DNA of 64,000 nucleotides from Aulostomus chinensis (Eukaryota > Chordata > Actinopteri > Syngnathiformes > Aulostomidae): NCBI GenBank assembly GCA_037954235.1, contig JBBMOA010000001.1, positions 16,815,480-16,879,479 of the forward strand. Reading direction: 5' to 3'. The notes under the pieces were generated by a model. The model had not been told where the DNA came from. It searched no databases and saw nothing but the letters and a program-made list of their open reading frames with translations. Positions 25,930 to 39,017 of the stretch are shown here, in pieces; the first letter of the stretch is position 1; each line of letters opens with the position of its first letter. Position numbers and translations under genes: made by a program.

Positions 25930-28410
25930 TAGCAACTCTTACTACATGACTGTCAGCATCACTTTTAGGTTGTTGGAAACAGATACTACATTACTGTAAG
26001 CATCACTGAGTTGATTAGCAACTATCACTACATTACTTTTAGCATCATTTTGAGTTCATTAGCAATTCTTACTACATCACTGTCGCATCATTTTGAGTTA
26101 ATTAGCAATTCTTATGACATCACTGTCGCATTATGTTGAGGTTCGTAGCAACTTTTACTACATTACTGTTGCATTATTTAAAGGTTCGTAGCAACTCTTA
26201 CTACATTACTGTAAGCATCACTTGAGTTTATTGCAACTATCACTACATGACTGTTATCATCATTTTGAGTTCATTAGCAATTCTTACAACATCACCGTCG
26301 CATCATTTTGAGATCTTTAGCAATTCTTCTGACATCACTGTCGGATTATTTTGAGGTTCGTAGTAACTCTTACTACATGACCGTCAGCATCATTTTGAGG
26401 TTATTCGAAACTTTCACTCCATTACTGTTAGCATCATTTTGAGTTCATTAGCAATTCTTACTACATCACTGTCGCATCATTTTGAGATCATTAGCAATTC
26501 TTCTGACATCACTGTCGCATTATTTTGAGGTTTGTAGCAACTCTTACTACATGACTGTCAGCATTACTTTGAGGTTATTCGAAATGTTCACTCCATTACT
26601 GTTAGCATCATTTTGAGTTCATGTGCAATTCTTACTACATCACTGTTGCATCATTTTGAGATCATTAGCAATTCTTCCGACATCACTTTCGCATTATTTT
26701 GAGGTTCGTAGCAACTCTTACTACATGACCGTCAGCATTACTTTGAGGTTATTCGAAACTTTCACTCCATTACTGTTAGCATCATTTTGAGTTCATTAGC
26801 AATTCTTACTACATGACTGTCGCATCATTTTGACATCATTAGCAATTCTTCTGACATCACTGTGGCATTATTTTGAGGTTCGTAGCAACTTTTACTACAT
26901 CACTGTCGCATCATTTTGAGATCATTAGCAATTCTTCCGACATCACTGTCGCATTATTTTGAGGTTCGTAGCAACTCTTACTACATGACCGTCAGCATTA
27001 CTTTGAGGTTATTCGAAACTTTCACTCCATTACTGTTAGCATCATTTTGAATTCATGAGCAATTCTTACTACATGACTGTCGCATCATTTTGACATCATG
27101 AGCAATTCTTCTGACATCACTGTCGCATTATTTTGAGGTTCGTCGCAACTTTTACTACATTACTGTTTCATTATTTAAAGGTTCGTAGCAACTCTTACTA
27201 CATGACTGTCAGCATCACTCTGAGGTTTTTCCAAATACTTACTACATTACTTTACGCATCACTGAGTTGATTAGCAATTATCACTACATTACTTTTAGCA
27301 TAATTTTGATTTCATTAGAAATTCTTCCGACATCAGTGTCGCAATATTTTGAGGTTCGTAGCCACTTTTACTACATCACTGTCGCATTATTTTGAGGTTC
27401 GTAGCAACTCTTACTACATGACCGTCAGCATCACTTTGAGGTTATTAGCAACTATCACTACATTACTGTTAGCATCATTTTGAGTTTATTAGCAATTCAT
27501 AGACATCACTGTAGCATTAAATTGAGGTTAGTAACAACCCTTACTACATGACTGTCATAATCACTTTGAGGTTATTCGAAACTTTCACTCCATTACTGTT
27601 TGCACCTTTTTGAGTTCATTAGCACATCTTACTAAATCACTGTCACATCATTTTGAGATCATTGGCAATTCTTCCGACATCACTGTCGCATAATTTTGAG
27701 GTTCATAGCAACTCTTACTACATGACTGTCAGCATCTTTTTGAGGTTATTCGAAACTTTCACTCCATTACTGTTAGCATCATTTTGAGTTCATTCGCAAT
27801 TCTTCCGACATCACTGTCGCATTATTTTGAGGTTCGTAGCAACTCTTCCTACATGACTGTCAGCATCACTTTTAGGTTGTTCGAAACAGATACTACATTA
27901 CTGTAAGCATCACTGAGTTGATTAGCAACTATCACTACATTACTTTTAGCATCATTTTGAGTTCATTAGCAATTCTTACTACATCACTGTCGCATCATTT
28001 TGAGTTAATTAGCAATTCTTATGACATCACTGTCGCATTATGTTGAGGTTCGTAGCAACTTTTACTACATTACTGTTGCATTATTTAAAGGTTCGTAGCA
28101 ACTCTTACTTCATTACTGTAAGCATCACTTGAGTTTATTGCAACTATCACTACATGACTGTTATCATCATTTTGAGTTCATTAGCAATTCTTACAACATC
28201 ACCGTCGCATCATTTTGAGATCTTTAGCAATTCTTCTGACATCACTGTCGGATTATTTTGAGGTTCGTAGTAACTCTTACTACATGACCGTCAGCATCAT
28301 TTTGAGGTTATTCGAAACTTTCACTCCATTACTGTTAGCATCATTTTGAGTTCATTAGCAATTCTTACTACATCACTGTCGCATCATTTTGAGATCATTA
28401 GCAATTCTTC
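25930..28410 (+). repeat. satellite sub-duplication, offset 1907 bp
   Basis: Section 25930-26500 recurs at 27837-28410. Shared private features include acttttaggttgttg/cgaaacagat at 25961 and 27868, and ttattcgaaactttcactcc at 26401 and 28308, both 1907 bp apart. The material between is ordinary A-B-C-D satellite. Confidence 0.75.
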
Positions 28411-31400
28411 TGACATCACTGTCACATTATTTTGAGGTTCGGAGCAACTTTTACTACATCACTGTCGCATTATTTTGAGGTTCATAGCAACTCTTACTAC
28501 ATGACTGTCAGCATCACTTTGAGGTTATTCGAAACACTTAGTACATTACTGTAAGCATCACTGACTTGATTAGCAACTATCACTACATTACTGTTAGCAT
28601 CATTTTGAGTTCATTAGCAATTCTTCCGACATCACTGTCGCATTATTTTGAGGTTCGTAGCAACTCTTAGTACATGACTGTCAGCAACACTTTGAGGTTA
28701 TTCGAAACGTTCACTCCATTACTGTCAGCATCATTTTGAGTTCATTAGCAATTCTTTCTAAATCACTGTCGCATCATTTTGAGATCATTAGCAATTCTTC
28801 CGACATCACTGTCGCAATATTTTGAGGTTCGTAGCAACTTTTACTTCATTACTTTCGCATTATTTTGAGGTTTGTAGCAACACTTACTACATGACTGTCA
28901 GCATCACTTTGAGGTTATTCGAAAGTTTCACTCCATTACTGTTAGCATCATTTTGAGTTCATTAGCAATTCTTACTACATCACTGTCGCATCATTTTGAG
29001 ATCATTAGCAATTCTTCCGACATCACTGTCGCATTATTTTGAGGTTCGTAGCAACTCTTAGTACATGACTGTCAGCATCACTTTGAGGTTATTCAAAACA
29101 TGTTCCACATTACTCTCAGCATCACTTTGAGTTTATTAGCAACTATCACTACATTACTGTTCGCATCATTTTTGAGTTAATTAACAATTTATCCTACCTC
29201 ACTGTAGCATTATTTTGAGGTTATTAGCAGCTCTTACTACATCACTGTCAGCATCATTTTTAGGTTACTCGCATCTCGAACCACATGACTGTCAGCATCA
29301 CTTTGAGGTCATTCGAAACTTTCACTCCATTACTGTTAGCATCATTTTGAGTTCATTAGCAATTCTTACGACATCACTGTCACATCATTTTGAGATCAAT
29401 AGAAATTCTTCCTTCATCACTGTAGCATTATTTTGAGGGTTATTAGCAGCTCTTACTAGATTACTGTTGCATTATTTTGAGGTTCGTAGCAACTCTCACT
29501 ACATGACTGTCAGCATCACTTTGAGGTTGTTCGAAACACTTACTACATTACTGTTAGCATCCTTTTGAGATGATTAGCAATTCTTACGACATCACTGTCG
29601 CATCATTTTGAGATCAATACCAATTTTTCCGACATCACTGTCGCATTATTTTGAGCTTCGTAGCAACTCTTACTACATTACTGTCAGCATCATTTTTAGG
29701 TGACTCGCAACTTTAATCACATGACTATCAGCCTCACTTTGAGGTTGTTCGAAACACTTAGTACATTACTGAAAGCATCACTGATTTTATTAGCAGCTAT
29801 CACTACATTACTCTTAGCATCATTTTGAGTTCATTAGCAATTCTTACAAAATAACTGTGGCATTATTTTTAGGTTCGTAGCAACTCTTACTACATGACTG
29901 TCAGCATCACTTTGAGGATATTTGCAACTTTCACTACATTACTGTTAGCATTATTTTGAGTGCATAAGCAATTTTTACTCCATCACTGTCGAATCATTTT
30001 GAGATGATTATCAATTCTTCCGACATTACAGTCGCATTATTTTAAGGTTCGTAGCAACTCTAACCACATGACTGTCAGCATCACTGAGTTTATTAGCAAC
30101 TGTCACAAAATTACTGTAAGCATCATTTTGAGATCATTAGCAATTCTTACGACATCACTGTAGCATTATTTTGAGGTTATTAGCAACTCTTACTACAGTA
30201 CTGTCAGCATCATTTTTAGGTTATTCGCAACTTTCACTACATTACTGTTAGAATCATTTTGAGTTCATTAGCAATTCTTACTACATCACTGTCGCATCAT
30301 TTTGAGATCATTTGCCATTCTTCCGACATCACTGTCGCATTTTTTTGAGGTTCGTATCAACTCTTACTAAATTACTTTTGCATTAGTTTGAGGTGAGTAG
30401 TAACTCTTACTACATGACTGTCAGCATCACTTTGAGGTTGTTCGAAACACTTACTACATTACTGTAAGCATCACTGAGTTCATTAGTAACCATCACTACA
30501 TTACTGTTAGCATCATTTTGAATTCATGAGCAATTCTTACTACATCACTGTCGCATTATTTTTAGCTTCGTAGCAACTCTTTCTACAAAACTGTCAGCAT
30601 CATTTTTAGGTGACTCGCAACTTTAATCGCATGACTGTCAGCCTCACTTTGAGGTTGTTCGAAACACTTTGTACATTACTGAAAGCATCACTGATTTTAT
30701 TAGCAGCTATCACTACATTACTCTTCGCATCATTTTGAGTTCATTAGCAATTCTTACGAAATAACTGTGGCATTATTTTGAGGTTCGTTGCAACTCTTAC
30801 TACATGACTGTCAGCATCACTCTGAGGTAGTTCAAAACACTTACTACATTACTGTAAGCATCACTGAGTTTATTATCAACTATCACTACGTTACTGTTCG
30901 CATCATTTTGAGTTTAATAGTATTTCTTACGACATCACTGTCAGCTTCATTTTTAGGTTATTAGAAACTTTCACTCCATTATTGTTAGCATCATTTTGAG
31001 TTCATTAGAAATTCATGCGACATCACTGTCACATTATTTTGAGGTTCGTAGCAACTCTTACTACATTATTGTTGCATTATTTTAAGGTTCGTAGCAACTC
31101 TTACTACATTACTGTCATCATCACTTTGAGGTTGTTCGAAACAGTTACTACATTACTGTCAGCATCACTGAGTTTTTTAGCAACTATCACTACATCACTG
31201 TTAGCATCATTTTGAGTTCATTCGCAATTCTTACGACATCACTGTAGCATTATTTTGAGGTTTGTAGCAACTCTTACTACATGACTGTCAGCATCACTTT
31301 GAGGTTGTTTGAAACACTTACTACATTACTGTAAGCATCACTGAGTTTATTAGCAACTCTCACTACATTACTGTTAGCATCATTTTGAGTTCATTAGCAA

Positions 31401-31600
31401 TTCTTACGACTTCACTGTAGCATTATTTTGAGGTTTGTAGCAACTCTTACTACATCACTGTAGCATTATTTTGAGGTTTGTAGCAACTCTTTCTACATGA
31501 CTGTCAGCATCACTTTGAGGTTGTTTGAAACACTTACTACATTACTGAAAGCATCACTGAGTTTATTAGCAACTATCACTACGTTACTGTTAGCATCTTT

Positions 31601-32083
31601 TTGAGTTTCATAGCAGTTCTTAAGACATCACTGTCAGCATCATTTTTAGGTTACTTGCAACTCCAACAGCATGACTGTCAGCATCACTTTGAGGTTATTC
31701 GAAACTTTCACTCCATTATTATTCGCATCATTTTGAGTACATTAGCAATTCTTACTACATCACTGTCGCATCATTTTGAGATCATTAGCAATTCTTCCGA
31801 CATCACTGTCGCATTATTTTGAGGTTCGTAGCAACTCTTACTACATCACTGTAGCATTATTTTGAGGTTATTAGCAACTCTTACTACATCACTGTCAGCA
31901 TCATTTTTAGGTTACTTGCAACTCCAACAGCATGACTGTCAGCATCACTTTGAGGTTATTCGAAACTTTCACTCCATTATTATTCGCATCATTTTGAGTA
32001 CATTAGCAATTCTTACTACATCACTGTCGCATCATTTTGAGATCATTAGAAATTCTTCCGACATCACTGTCGCATTATTTTGA
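31601..32083 (+). repeat. satellite tandem duplication of 261 bp
   Basis: 31601-31822 is repeated almost exactly at 31862-32083, an offset of 261 bp (six monomers). Both carry the rare stretches aggttacttgcaactccaac and ttattattcgcatcattttg. A third, more divergent relative starts near 32903. Confidence 0.85.
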
Positions 32084-34978
32084 GGTTCGTAGCAACTCTT
32101 ACTACATCACTATAGCATTATTTTAAGGTTTGTAGCAACTCTTACTACATGACTGTCAGCATCACTTTGAGGTTATTCGAAACTTTCACTACATTACAGT
32201 TAGCATCCTTTTGAGATGATAAGCAATTCTTACGACATCACTGTCGCATCATTTTGAGATCATTTCCAATTCTTCTGACATCACTGTCGCATTATTTTGA
32301 TATTCATAGCAACTCTTAATACGTTACTGTTGCATTATTTTAAGGTTCGTAGCAACTCTAACCACATTACTGTCAGCATCACTTTGAGGTTGTTCGAAAC
32401 AGTTACTACATGACTTTCAGCATCACTGAGTTTATGAGCAACTCTCACTACATTACTGTTAGCATCATTTTGAGTTCATGAGCAATTCTTACGACTTCAC
32501 TGTAGCATTATTTTGAGGTTTGTAGCAACTCTTACTACATCACTGTAGCATTATTTTGAGGTTTGTAGCAACTCTTACTACATGACTGTCAGCATCACTT
32601 TGAGGTTGTTTGAAACACTTACTACATTACTGTAAGCATCACTGAGTTTATTAGCAACTATCACTACGTTACTGTTAGCATCTTTTTGAGTTTAATAGCA
32701 GTTCTTAAGACATCACTGTCAGCATCATTTTTAGGTTATTCGAAACTTTCACTCCATTATTATTCGCATCATTTTGAGTACATTAGCAATTCTTACTACA
32801 TCACTGTCGCATCATTTTGAGATCATTAGCAATTCTTCCGACATCACTGTCGCATTATTTTGAGGTTCGTAGCAACTCTTACTACATCACTGTAGCATTA
32901 TTTTGAGGTTATTAGCAACTCTTACAACATCACTGTCAGCATCATTTTTAGGTTACTCGCAACTCAAACCACATGACTGTCAGCATCACTTTGAGGTTAT
33001 TCGAAACTTTCACTCCATTACTGTTAGCATCATTTTGAGTTCATTAGCAATATTTACTACATCACTGTCGCATCATTTAGGGATCATGAACAATTCTTCC
33101 GACATCACTGTCGCATTATTTTAAGGTTCGTAGCAACTCTAACCACATGACTGTCAGCATCACTTTGAGGTTGTTTTGAAACACTTACTGCATTACTGTA
33201 AGCATCACTGAGTTTTTTAGCAACTATCACTTCGTTACTGTTAGCATCATTTTGAGTTCATTAACAATTCTTACTACATCACTGTCGCATCATTTTGAGA
33301 TCATTAGCAATTCTTCTGACATCACTTTCGCATTTTTTGAGGTTCGTAGCAACTCTTACTACATTACTGTTGCATTATTTTGAGTTTAGTAGCATCTCTT
33401 ACTACATCACTGTCAGCATCACTTTGAGGTTGTTAGAAACACTACATTATTGTAAGCATCACTGAGTTCATTAGCAATTCTTTCGACATCACTGTCGCAT
33501 CATTTTGAGGTCATTCGCAATTCTTACGACATCACTGTAGCATCATTTTGAGATCATTTCCAATTTTTCCGATGTCACTTTCGCATTATTTTGAGGTTCG
33601 TAGCAACTCTTACTACATGACTTTCAGCATCACTTTGAGGTTATTCGAAACTTTCACTCCATTACTGTTGGCATCATTTTGAGTTCATTAGTAATTCTTA
33701 CTAGATCACTGTCGCATCATTTTGAGATCATTAGCAATTCTTAAGACATCACTGTAGCATTATTTTGAGGTTATTAGCAACTCTTACTATATTACTGTCA
33801 GCATCATTTTTAGGTTACTCGCAACTCTAACCGCATGAGTGTCAACATCACTTTGAGGTTATTAAAAACTTTCACTACATTACTGTTAGCATCATTTTGA
33901 GCTCATTAGCAATTCTTCTGACATCACTGTCGCATTATTTTGATATTCGTAGCAACTCTTACTACATTATTGTTGCATTATTTTAAGGTTCGTACCAACT
34001 CTTACTACGTGACTGTCAGCATCACTTTGAGGTTGTTGTAAACACTTACTACATTACTGTAAGCATCCCTGAGTTTATTAGCAACTCTCACTACATTACT
34101 TTTAGCCTCATTTTTAGTTCATTAGCAATTCTTACGACATCACTGTTGCATTATTTTGAGATTGGTATCAATTCTTACTACATCACTGTCGCATCATTTT
34201 GAGAGCTTTAGCAATTCTTCCGACATCACTGTCGCATTATTTTGAGGTTCGTAGCAACTCTTACTACATGACTGTCAGCATCACTTTGAGGTTGTTCGAA
34301 ACACTTACTACATTACTGTAAGCATCACTGAGTTTATTAGCAACTATCACTACATTACCGTCAGTACCATTTTGAGTTTATTAGCAAGTCTTAAGAATAT
34401 CACTGTCACCTCATTTTGAGATCATTAGCAATTCTTCTGACATCACTGTCGCATTATTTTTAGGTTCGTAGCAACTCTTACCACATTACTGTGTCATTAT
34501 TTTAAGGTTTGTTGCAACCCTTACTACATTACTATCAGCATCACTGAGTTTATTAGCAACTATCACTCCATTACTGTTCGCATCATTTTGAGATCATTAG
34601 CAATTCTTCCCAAATCACTGTCGCATTTTTAGGTTTGTATCAACTCTTACTACATTACATTCAGCATCACTGAGTTTATTAGCAACTATCACTACATTAC
34701 TGTTAGCATCATTTTGAGTTCATTAGCAATTCTTACGACATCACTGTCAGCATCATTTTTAGGTTACTCGCAACTCTAACCACATGACTGTCAACATCAC
34801 TTTGAGGTTATTCGAAACTTTCACTACATTACTGTTAGCATCATTTTGAGATCATTAGCAATTCTTCCGACATCACTGTCGCATTATTTTGACGTTAGTA
34901 GCAACTCTCACTACATGACTGTCGCATTATTTTGAGGTTCGTAGCAACTCTTAATACAATACTGTTGCATTATTTTAA

Positions 34979-35055
34979 GTTTAGTAGAAACTCTCACTAC
35001 ATCACTGTAGCATCATTTTGAGGTTTGTAGCAACTCTCACTACATCACTGTAGCG
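34979..35055 (+). repeat. right edge of satellite array, divergent subfamily
   Basis: The last two monomers read tctcactacatcactgtagc, atcattttgaggtttgtagc. This is the reverse complement of the subfamily filling 2831-5008, not of the core. The array stops at about 35055, where unique sequence begins. Confidence 0.75.
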
Positions 35056-36132
35056 TAATTTTATCCTTGAGATTGGGGACCAATAATTTTATTTTCCATT
35101 TTTGGGACATGTACTGTACACAGACACACAGATTTATGAAAGTCACTTTCAGGTGCCTGAAATTCCTTTGGGGACTAAAGTCTAGAAAAGTAATTTGAAC
35201 ATTTGTGTGTACTTTGTTTTGTGATGATAAGATTTACACCGACCAAGTCAGCCATATTGGCACCAAAATCCAATTGGCATGTCAATAAACATCACCCAAT
35301 AAACCAAGGTCTTCTGTCTAAATGTATGTCACTGAAACATACTGTATTGTATTGCCTCACACTTACAGCATACAAGGATGCATGGCGTGGGTGGAACTGC
35401 CCGAATCTCTTCTGCAATGGAAGTTTGGTCAACCGTGTGGAACATTCCTGCACGATCCCCTTTGAGTGGGAAAGTAGCATCAACACAGCACCACGTGGTC
35501 CACCAGCAGCTTGGATTTCTGCTCCTTGTCTTGTAGTTCCACTTGACTTCTCCAAGGGAAGAGACTGCAAATAGTCAAGAACTCTGGGAAATTTGGTGGC
35601 TGTGGCCTCCTCAAATTCCACATTGATGTGGACACCAGTTCAAAGTTTGAAGTGCAGTTATCAACTCTGCACTGAAGTTGTTTCGTTAAAGGATAAATGA
35701 TTTCCATTGTCCAATGATTATTTTACATTCCAATCCTCTAAAGTGATGGACTGATACTGTAATTATGTAGAAATTCTCTATTGTTCAAAGTACAGATTCT
35801 GTGTTTATACATTGTTGTAGTTTTTATACTTGGAGAAACCAGAATCTAACAGGAAATCACTGTAGAAAGTTGGCTCAGTTTCATAAAGTAACAACTAAAT
35901 AGCTTCAATTGACAGTGATTGACCTTAAACTTGGCAATTTTAATCACTATGCTTGCTTTTCCACTGTCAAATGAACTTTTTAATGGGAAATTCCTGCTCA
36001 TAGACTGGTTTGTTTCATACATGAACCAGTAAGAGCCCTGAACTTAGAGAAGAACCTGAAAGGTCCTTGTTCTTCATGTGTTTTTACGTGATGGGCCTTT
36101 TTTCCTGCAGTTTAATTCACATTTATCAACAA
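35056..36132. other. unique sequence, no gene recognised
   Basis: AT-rich non-satellite DNA. A 109-codon ORF on the minus strand (35621-35292, starting MEFEEATATKFPRVLDYLQS) and overlapping ORFs on both strands are the longest open stretches. None has a domain I recognise, and there is no clear splice or promoter context. A transposon fragment is possible. Confidence 0.35.
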
Positions 36133-37089
36133 TTAAAGGGCACCTAGAATGAAAATCATTGTTTTTGTGTTTTTGGTGTTTCTTCAACGTCCCCCAGCTG
36201 TGGGGAACACACACCAAGTGTGAGGCAGTGTCATAACCTCTGTTTGAAGGATCTCCCCTTTTTTGAATCGCTGTGGGAAAATGGACCAATGCGATTTTGG
36301 CTGAAGTGTTACGTCACAGTTCAGTCAGTGCCCCCCCCCCCACTCACACACACCCCTTTGACATATTTCGGGGGGGGGGGGGGCGATTATGCGAGCGAGC
36401 CGAGTGAGTGCAGCGCTCTTGTGTCGCAACTGGAGCCTGCAGCAGCAGCACTGACTGAGCAGATTGATTGAAGGAATGGCCTCGATACAATTGACACCTT
36501 TGTTTTATCTGCGCTGTGTGTCGCTAGCTGGCCTGGCCTGGCTTGAGGGGGAAGGAATCTCGCCAGCCAGGCAGGCTACCAAGGGGCCAGGCCACCAGGA
36601 AAACTCCCAGTTGTCCCGACGGTCACCCCGCCGCTGCATATACGGCTGGATCTGCGAATGGGCCGTGGCTACTTGGTATCTTATCTTACGAATGTTGTTG
36701 TATGATATGGAATGTTGTCAATTGACAGTAGCCGTCACACTTAGCACTGGCGACAGTTAGCCGAGAAAGTGGGAGTACTTTCTTTTCAGTGACAGTGAGG
36801 GCAGCCAATCACCGAGTAGTAGTTAAATGAGGTTGCCAGATAAACAACTGCAACTGATCTCCGTCAACTCATGCACTTGCATAAATAATGAGGTTGCCAG
36901 ATGAGGTCAGAAACGACCCCAATAGGGACAAATGAGGCATTCTAAACCCAACATGGTAACATAGCGGTTTCAGAGAGCCTTTTAGGAAGCTTCTGAGCCA
37001 TCACAGACCCAACCATTTTTTGTGGGGTTACATATCACACCACAGAACAAGAATTAATATCCCTTCAACCTCTCTATGGCACCTTTTAA
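36133..37089. mobile_element. candidate non-autonomous DNA element bounded by TTAA
   Basis: Begins TTAAAGGGCACCTAGAATG at 36133, a terminus common to short teleost elements that insert at TTAA. A possible partner end, ctatggcaccttttaa, closes at 37089, but the inverted match is poor. The interior has no transposase. It contains a C11 run and a G14 run 28 bp apart and a GC-rich segment at 36500-36650. The class (piggyBac-like MITE) is inferred from the TTAA boundaries only. Confidence 0.4.
36331..36383. repeat. oligo-C and oligo-G tracts in inverted arrangement
   Basis: Eleven C at 36331-36341, a 28-bp spacer containing cacacacac, then fourteen G at 36370-36383. The two tracts could pair as a hairpin, or the G tract could form a quadruplex. 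Such tracts are prone to length error in sequencing. Confidence 0.8.
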
Positions 37090-37765
37090 TGTACTGTAAT
37101 TTAATGAGTTGGGACTGTGAAAGCTGCTGTGTATTTTTACAGTTTATTCCATGTAATTTTGTGGAACAGTTCATCACTGTAATTTGACGGTATTCGTCTG
37201 GAAACTCTGCTGCCAGACTTTTTACCGTTTTTTTATAGTTTTTTTTCTTGACAGTGTACACAGAGGTCTCGTGGTTGAGCCGGGGCACACAGAGTCCCGC
37301 CCCCACACAGCTGAGAAACGCAGCTCTGAGCAGCTGCCTCAGTCACACAGAAGATAGACGCGTTTCCTGGTTGGCGAGTGCAGACACAACTTCTCTGAGT
37401 GCAGGGTTCACTTCTCTCATTGCTGTTTGTTCACTGTTGAGGTTTTATTCCTCCACCAACCTGCTTCTGTCTGGAAAGAAACAAATAACTGGAGTGCTGC
37501 ACATCAACAGACTTGGTGTTTGGACACGGACGAATGAAGTTTGGCTTTTTGTTTCTTCCATCAGATCAGAGCTGATAGGAAAAACAATCAGGTGGTTTTA
37601 TTAAACCAGCAGTGAGCTGGACTTCAGCCCAGGTCCTCAGTCCCACTGTCAGTTCACTTCAACATGGACGAACAAAATCCAACCCTCACCTGGCCTGGAA
37701 ATCAATAACAATTACATAACAACTCCTTTATTTCTCTCCTGTTCAGGTCCAGTTGGACTCCATCC
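37090..37765. other. intergenic DNA with a short repeat-like stretch
   Basis: 37090-37256 has the look of a small teleost interspersed repeat (alternating tactgtaattt and tttacagt motifs, ending in a run of T and cagtg), but I cannot name the family. The remainder, including overlapping ORFs near 37250-37600, shows nothing recognisable. Confidence 0.3.
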
Positions 37766-37880
37766 ATCATCATCTTCCGCTTATTCCTTACTATTAAGGG
37801 TCGCGGGGGGGCTGGAGCCTATCCCAGCATCTACGGGCAAGAGGCGGGGTACACCCTGGACAGGTCGCCAGTCCCAGTTG
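37766..37880 (+). mobile_element. teleost interspersed repeat, 3' end-like
   Basis: Contains ccatcatcatcttccgctta, ggtcgcgggggggctggagc, ctatcccagc and caccctggacaggtcgccag. This block recurs very often in fish genomes as the tail of a non-LTR-type repeat. Related copies lie at 54710-54895 (same strand) and about 55975-56210 (minus strand). The family name is not asserted. Confidence 0.6.
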
Positions 37881-38217
37881 GACTCATTCATCTCTATTTG
37901 TTAGGATTTCACTTCATGAGTTCAGAAGCATCTTCACATGAGATGCTGGTTCCTCAAATTGATTGATCGTTGAATTCTGTGTTTGATGTCTGAATTCTGT
38001 CTTTGATCTCTGGGTTCTGTGCATTGAATTCCTGCTCCAGTCTTTGATCTCTGACTGATTCTAAACTCATCAAAGGATCACATCAGCATCTTGGTCCAGA
38101 CTCCAGATGGTGATTTTACCAAGTGCACCACAGTCCTTGTTGCTGTCTGCTGTTGGGTCACAGCAAAGTAAGGAAACAGCCTGACGGTCCTCAGGAGGAA
38201 ATTCAACAACCTCCAAA
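37881..38217. other. no feature recognised
   Basis: Spacer with a degenerate local repeat (gattctgtgtttgatgtctg, attctgtctttgatctctgg). No coding or RNA gene was seen. Confidence 0.4.
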
Positions 38218-38395
38218 GATGGAGGTGAATCTAGACCCTCTCATGTTGGCCATCCTTGATGAACTTGGGCGGTACTCTGGTGCAGGGATGAGGTCATGGA
38301 GCGTATCTGGGAGCAGTCCTGATGTTAAATGCTGTGATGAAGGACAGTGTGGAGGCAAAATGGACAAAATGTGTCAACATCAAATAAAGTTGTAA
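38218..38395 (+). repeat. duplicated block, inverted partner at 53690-53810
   Basis: 38240-38365 (ccttgatgaacttgggcggt, actctggtgcagggatgagg, ... aaggacagtgtggagg) reappears reverse-complemented at 53692-53806. An AATAAA-like signal follows at 38382. The short open frame starting MEVNLDPLMLAILDELGRYS could be the end of an old gene or element; no domain was recognised. Confidence 0.65.
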
Positions 38396-38716
38396 ACCTG
38401 TTTGAAGTCTTATTTTGTGTCTGATGGCCATTTTTAAAATCACTAATGATTTTTTGACTGAACGTCCTGGATCCTGTGGTGCCTGATGAGGAGACAACTT
38501 GAGTACAGAGTTGGAGAAGAGGGTTTTTGGAGGGGAGATGATTTTTGCAGTGCTACAAGTCAATAAAATGTCATCATTTTTCAAAATGTCCTCACTAAGA
38601 TGGTTATTAATTCTCTCTCTCCCTCATTCTCAGCTGCTACAGCCTTTAAAGAAAACCTTTGACTGGTGGATCTAACAAAGATCAGATGTTGTCTCCTCTA
38701 GAACATCAACAGCTTA

Positions 38717-38771
38717 ACGTTGTGGGCAGGACTCCTACCTGAGCAGGGAGACCCCAATGGATTTCTAGTCC
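38717..38771 (-). pseudogene. tRNA-Ser 3' half, pseudogene
   Basis: On the minus strand this reads the anticodon arm and long variable arm of a serine tRNA (ggactagaaatccattgggg tctccctgctcagg) and then a damaged T arm. The D arm and 5' acceptor strand are missing. It is the inverted counterpart of the full-length tRNA-Ser(AGA) relic at 53577-53658, and both sit beside the same duplicated block. Confidence 0.75.
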
Positions 38772-39017
38772 TGATAGGGAGAGGGAGCCTCCTGGGTCAC
38801 GGAGTGGGGAACCTGATAGGGAGTGGGATGACCCGCCCATTGTGGGTGATTGACAGGGCAGGTTTGATCTATGTTTTAATTTTCAAAAGTAATTTTGAAT
38901 ATTTGTGGAAAGTTAGCCCAACTTGAACATGGAGAAGATGTCTTCTGATAGTGAATCGACTGTTGTCACATTTAAGGATCACTTGAGCTGATAAGATGAA
39001 GGCTACACAGGACCAGC

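Larger units (their letters stand above)
10597..34978 (+). repeat. 43-bp satellite, main 24-kb array with higher-order structure
   Basis: Uninterrupted tandem array of 42-44-bp monomers. Most of it cycles through four types: A gcatcattttgagttcatta..., B gcatcattttgagatcatta..., C gcattattttgaggttcgta... and D gcatcactttgaggttattc.... One A-B-C-D cycle is about 174 bp. A fifth type, gcatcactgagttgattagc..., recurs less regularly. Larger duplications are superimposed (separate entries). From about 29 kb the cycle is more irregular and monomers more divergent. Short ORFs of 60-123 codons are by-products of monomer periodicity, because 43-bp units shift frame at each step. Confidence 0.96.

Noticed and set aside
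10597..34978. CENP-B box in the satellite
   Set aside because: I looked for the TTCG....A..CGGG pattern; the CGGG half is not found in the monomers read, so a centromeric role is not supported by a known box.
1..35055. CRISPR-like array (repeats about 43 bp)
   Set aside because: There are no unique spacers: the whole unit repeats, monomers diverge gradually, and the surroundings are plainly vertebrate.
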